The position numbers and the translations under genes are program-made. DNA of 24,786 nucleotides. It comes from Anaerobutyricum faecale (GTDB lineage: Bacteria; Bacillota; Clostridia; Lachnospirales; Lachnospiraceae). Numbering within the stretch: position 1 is the stretch's first letter; each line of letters begins with the position of its first letter. Positions 22,669 through 24,786 of this stretch are shown in pieces. The notes under the pieces were generated by a model. That model had not been told where the DNA came from, ran no database searches, and saw only the letters and a list, made by a program, of their open reading frames with translations. Location of the stretch: positions 1 through 24,786 of the forward strand of contig DWWR01000005.1 in the NCBI GenBank assembly GCA_019119645.1. Reading direction: 5' to 3'.

Positions 22669-23685
22669 ATGAGAATCAATATGGAAAAATGGTCGAGAGA
22701 AATTATTGAGTCAAAAGATGTGAAAAATCTTCCGGTATTATATTTCCCATGCGTACAGGAGCTGGGCTTTACAGTAACGGAATCGGTGAGCTCACCGGAA
22801 AATATCGCGAAGACCATGAAAAAGGTGACAGAAGAATATCCGGACATCATCGCCGCGGTCACGGGGATGGATCTGACAGTGGATACGGAAGCCTTTGGTG
22901 GAAAAGTAAAATTCAGTGACAAGCAGGTGCCGTCCATCGTAAAACATGTGGTAAAGACGGCGGAAGATATCCGCAGTCTGAAGGTTCCTGACGTACACAG
23001 CGGCCGGGTGGATGTTTTTACAGATGCGGTGAAAGAAGCGCAGAAACTGATCACCGACCGGCCGATTTTTGGAGGAATGCTGGGACCGTTCTCTCTGGCG
23101 GCCAATTTGATGGAGGTATCCAACGCGCTGATGCTGACCATGACGGACCCGGATTCGATGAAGATTCTTCTGGACAAAGCGACGGAATTCCTGATCGCGC
23201 GGGCGAAAGAATACAAGGCCGCAGGAGCCAATGGAATATTTATGGCGGAACCGACAGCGGGACTGCTGTCTCCGGACCAGCTGGATGAGTTTTCCTCCAC
23301 ATATGTAAAAAAACTGGTGGAAGCAGTCCAGGATGATTACTTCTTCCTGATCTTGCATGACTGCGGACAGGTAAAAGATTCTGTGAAATCCATGTACAGC
23401 ACCGGATGTAAGGGCCATCATTATGGAAATTCTGTGGATATGAGAGATATCCTTCCGCAGATTCCGCCGGATATTCTGGTATTTGGAAATATCGACCCGT
23501 CCACAGCGTTTTTCATGGGCACACCGGAATCCATTCGGGAACAGACCCTGAAACTGCTGGAAGATATGAAACCATATCCGCATTTTGTGCTGTCATCCGG
23601 ATGTGATCTGGCGCCGGTGGTTCCAAAAGAGAACATTGACGCGTATTTTGAGGCCTGCCGGGATTTCAATAAAAACCGCGGATAG
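22669..23685 (+). CDS. MtaA/UroD-family corrinoid methyltransferase-like protein
   Basis: 338 residues with the uroporphyrinogen decarboxylase TIM-barrel fold. The pattern H230-x-C232 (LHDCGQ) and C312 (LSSGCDLAP) matches the zinc ligands of MtaA-type methylcobamide:CoM or methylcobamide:THF methyltransferases, rather than the heme-pathway UroD, whose N-terminal substrate arginines are not seen. The segment TGCKGHHYGNSVDM and FGNIDPSTAFF are conserved in the anaerobic branch. The start 22669 is favoured by AGGAGG eight bases upstream; ATG 22663 is only two bases from it. It follows the RACo fragment by 60 nt with no promoter seen, so it was probably its operon partner. No corrinoid protein or substrate-specific methyltransferase is in the window. 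Confidence 0.85.
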   Translation: MRINMEKWSREIIESKDVKNLPVLYFPCVQELGFTVTESVSSPENIAKTMKKVTEEYPDIIAAVTGMDLTVDTEAFGGKVKFSDKQVPSIVKHVVKTAEDIRSLKVPDVHSGRVDVFTDAVKEAQKLITDRPIFGGMLGPFSLAANLMEVSNALMLTMTDPDSMKILLDKATEFLIARAKEYKAAGANGIFMAEPTAGLLSPDQLDEFSSTYVKKLVEAVQDDYFFLILHDCGQVKDSVKSMYSTGCKGHHYGNSVDMRDILPQIPPDILVFGNIDPSTAFFMGTPESIREQTLKLLEDMKPYPHFVLSSGCDLAPVVPKENIDAYFEACRDFNKNRG

Positions 23686-23740
23686 GCGTTCTTCCTTCTC
23701 CTTAAAAAATAAAATAGTGTGAAATGAGTTGTACAAAAAC

Positions 23741-23775
23741 CCGCCGCTGCTTTGATAGAGAGCGGCGGTTTTTTT
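23741..23775 (+). terminator. Intrinsic terminator of the methyltransferase gene
   Basis: CCGCCGCT (23741-23748) and AGCGGCGG (23761-23768) form a perfect 8-bp GC stem with a 12-nt loop, followed by seven T. Confidence 0.88.
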
Positions 23776-23816
23776 CGTGAACGTGTGTACATTTGCTGAA
23801 ACCGTCAGATGGAATG

Positions 23817-23845
23817 TTGACAGGGCTGTAAATTTTCTCTACAAT
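23817..23845 (+). promoter_or_regulatory. SigmaA promoter of the Nudix gene
   Basis: TTGACA (23817-23822) and TACAAT (23840-23845) are 17 bp apart, followed by a leader of about 65 nt with no strong structure. Confidence 0.8.
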
Positions 23846-23916
23846 AAAGGGCAGACAATAGAACTTCAAAGGGCGGACGGCAGAACTTTGCCGGCAAAGA
23901 ACAAGAAAGGTACACC

Positions 23917-24540
23917 ATGGATAAAAATGAAAAATGGCTGCAGTGGGCAGTGGAATTACAGAGTATAGCGCAGACCGGATTGTGGTACGGGGAAGGCGTT
24001 TTTGACAGGGAACGCTATGCGAGGATCCGGGAGATCGCAGCGGAGATGATTTCCTATAAGACGGAGATTCCCGTGGACAAGGTAAAGGATCTGTTCTGTG
24101 ATGAGAGCGGTTACCAGACGCCGAAGCTTGATACCCGGGCAGCGATATTTAAAGAGGATAAGATACTTTTAGTACAGGAGAAGAACGGCACCTGGTCTCT
24201 GCCGGGCGGCTGGGTGGATGTGGATCTGTCCATCGGAGAGAACACGGTCAAGGAGGCCAGGGAGGAAGCGGGGCTGGATGTCACCGCAGATCTGGTCATC
24301 GCCATTCAGGACAGAGATAAGCATAATCTGCCGGTCTATGTGCACAAGATCTGTAAAGTATTTGTGCTGTGTTCAGTGACCGGAGGACAGTTTGAGGCCA
24401 ACAGTGAGACAATTGACAGCGGATATTTCCGCCTGGACGAGCTGCCGCCTCTGGCGGAGGAGAAGAACAATGCGGAGCAGATCGCCCTGTGTTTTGACGC
24501 TTATCACCACGCGGACACCTGGAAGACGATCCTGGAATGA
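23917..24540 (+). CDS. Nudix hydrolase with Nudix_N domain
   Basis: 207 residues. The N-terminal helical region (about 1-65: WLQWAVELQSIAQTGLWYG, FDRERYARIREIAAEM) matches the Nudix_N domain. The Nudix fold follows, with box GGWVDVDLSIGENTVKEAREEAGL. The first conserved Glu of the generic box is replaced by Leu and the Arg by Lys, which looks normal for this subfamily (compare YjhB-type proteins). The EExG metal ligands are intact. Relatives split nucleoside diphosphate derivatives such as ADP-ribose or CDP-choline; the substrate cannot be read from sequence. GAAAGG lies upstream of the ATG, and the gene has its own promoter. Confidence 0.9.
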   Translation: MDKNEKWLQWAVELQSIAQTGLWYGEGVFDRERYARIREIAAEMISYKTEIPVDKVKDLFCDESGYQTPKLDTRAAIFKEDKILLVQEKNGTWSLPGGWVDVDLSIGENTVKEAREEAGLDVTADLVIAIQDRDKHNLPVYVHKICKVFVLCSVTGGQFEANSETIDSGYFRLDELPPLAEEKNNAEQIALCFDAYHHADTWKTILE

Positions 24541-24621
24541 CAGAGGGGATGCCGGCCATGTCGAAAAAGCGGGATTATCCGCGGCTGACAGAGATTTATT
24601 TAGTTTTTCTTCAAAAAGTTA

Positions 24622-24649
24622 TTGACGAAAACGGATGTTATGGTATAAT
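24622..24649 (+). promoter_or_regulatory. SigmaA promoter of rpsU
   Basis: TTGACG (24622-24627) and a perfect TATAAT (24644-24649) are 16 bp apart, about 74 nt before the rpsU ATG. No strong terminator for the Nudix gene is visible between 24541 and 24621. Confidence 0.75.
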
Positions 24650-24674
24650 ATAAAGCAGTGCGAAAATACCCAAA

Positions 24675-24702
24675 CAGTTGTATTAGGCACAATACGCAAC
24701 TG
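24675..24702 (+). promoter_or_regulatory. Leader hairpin upstream of rpsU
   Basis: CAGTTG-TATT (24675-24684) pairs with AATA-CAACTG (24691-24694 and 24697-24702), with a CG bulge in the 3' arm and a 6-nt loop. It lies right before a purine-rich GGAGGGAGG and the AGGTGA nearer the ATG. Its position suggests translational control of S21, but this is unproven. Confidence 0.45.
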
Positions 24703-24722
24703 GAGGGAGGTTAGGTGAGACA

Positions 24723-24786
24723 ATGTCAAATATAATCGTTAAAGAGAACGAATCTTTAGACAGCGCTCTTCGCAGATTTAAGAGGA
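24723..24786 (+). CDS. rpsU: 30S ribosomal protein S21, 5' part (partial)
   Basis: The first 21 codons read MSNIIVKENESLDSALRRFK and one more Arg before the window edge. This is the conserved S21 start, with VKENES and the basic LRRFKR helix that binds 16S rRNA near the anti-Shine-Dalgarno. AGGTGA lies four to five bases upstream of the ATG. The gene continues beyond the right edge; it is normally about 58 residues long in Clostridia. Confidence 0.93.
   Translation, partial: MSNIIVKENESLDSALRRFKR

Noticed and set aside
24557..24655. A 31-codon ORF starting MSKKRDYPRL downstream of the Nudix gene
   Set aside because: It ends inside the rpsU -10 box region, has only a poor ribosome site and no recognisable feature; it is likely chance.

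Overview
The window looks like a chromosomal segment of a low- to mid-GC Firmicute, most likely a Lachnospiraceae member (Clostridia). This rests on the gene order rpmF ... plsX-rnc-smc-ftsY, the protein types (AlaS with TTG start, [4Fe-4S] SdaAA/SdaAB, YtrA-type GntR, corrinoid-pathway relatives), strong AGGAGG ribosome sites and many sigmaA promoters with 16-18 bp spacers. No rRNA, tRNA, CRISPR array, phage or insertion sequence was found.

Layout. 1-150 is the 3' end of rpmF (L32) with its terminator. 292-2705 holds a histidine phosphatase, a class-I glutamine amidotransferase (minus strand) and a DegV lipid-binding protein; the last two are divergent, and a palindrome covers both -35 boxes. 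2823-10372 is a housekeeping run: plsX, rnc, smc, ftsY and, overlapping ftsY by 4 nt, a threonine deaminase with an ACT domain. No acpP lies between plsX and rnc. 10400-14200 looks accessory: an AT-richer MNT nucleotidyltransferase/HEPN pair, an ABC-F ATPase behind a 350-nt leader with upstream ORFs and a terminator, and a SAM methyltransferase. 14341-17231 carries a 42-residue membrane protein and alaS, closed by a strong bidirectional terminator. On the minus strand, 19335-17436 is a GntR-ATPase-permease operon with an operator over its own -10 box. 19673-21224 is sdaAB-sdaAA. From 21218 to 22608 two genes meet head to head and both lack their 5' ends: an XRE regulator (-) and a RACo-type ASKHA protein (+). 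This is probably the scar of a deletion. Downstream are an MtaA/UroD-like methyltransferase, a Nudix hydrolase and the start of rpsU.

The most interesting material is regulatory. The ABC-F leader (11369-11725) contains a promoter, two short ORFs, two perfect hairpins (the second followed by a T-tract) and a third hairpin touching the ribosome site; the second ORF ends inside the terminator loop. This is the layout expected of translation-sensed attenuation, as known for antibiotic-responsive ABC-F genes. Separately, the glutamine amidotransferase and sdaAB both have very short leaders made up almost wholly of a similar terminator hairpin between the promoter and the ribosome site, which suggests a shared antitermination control. 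All functional statements come from reading the sequence and from family knowledge; no search was run.
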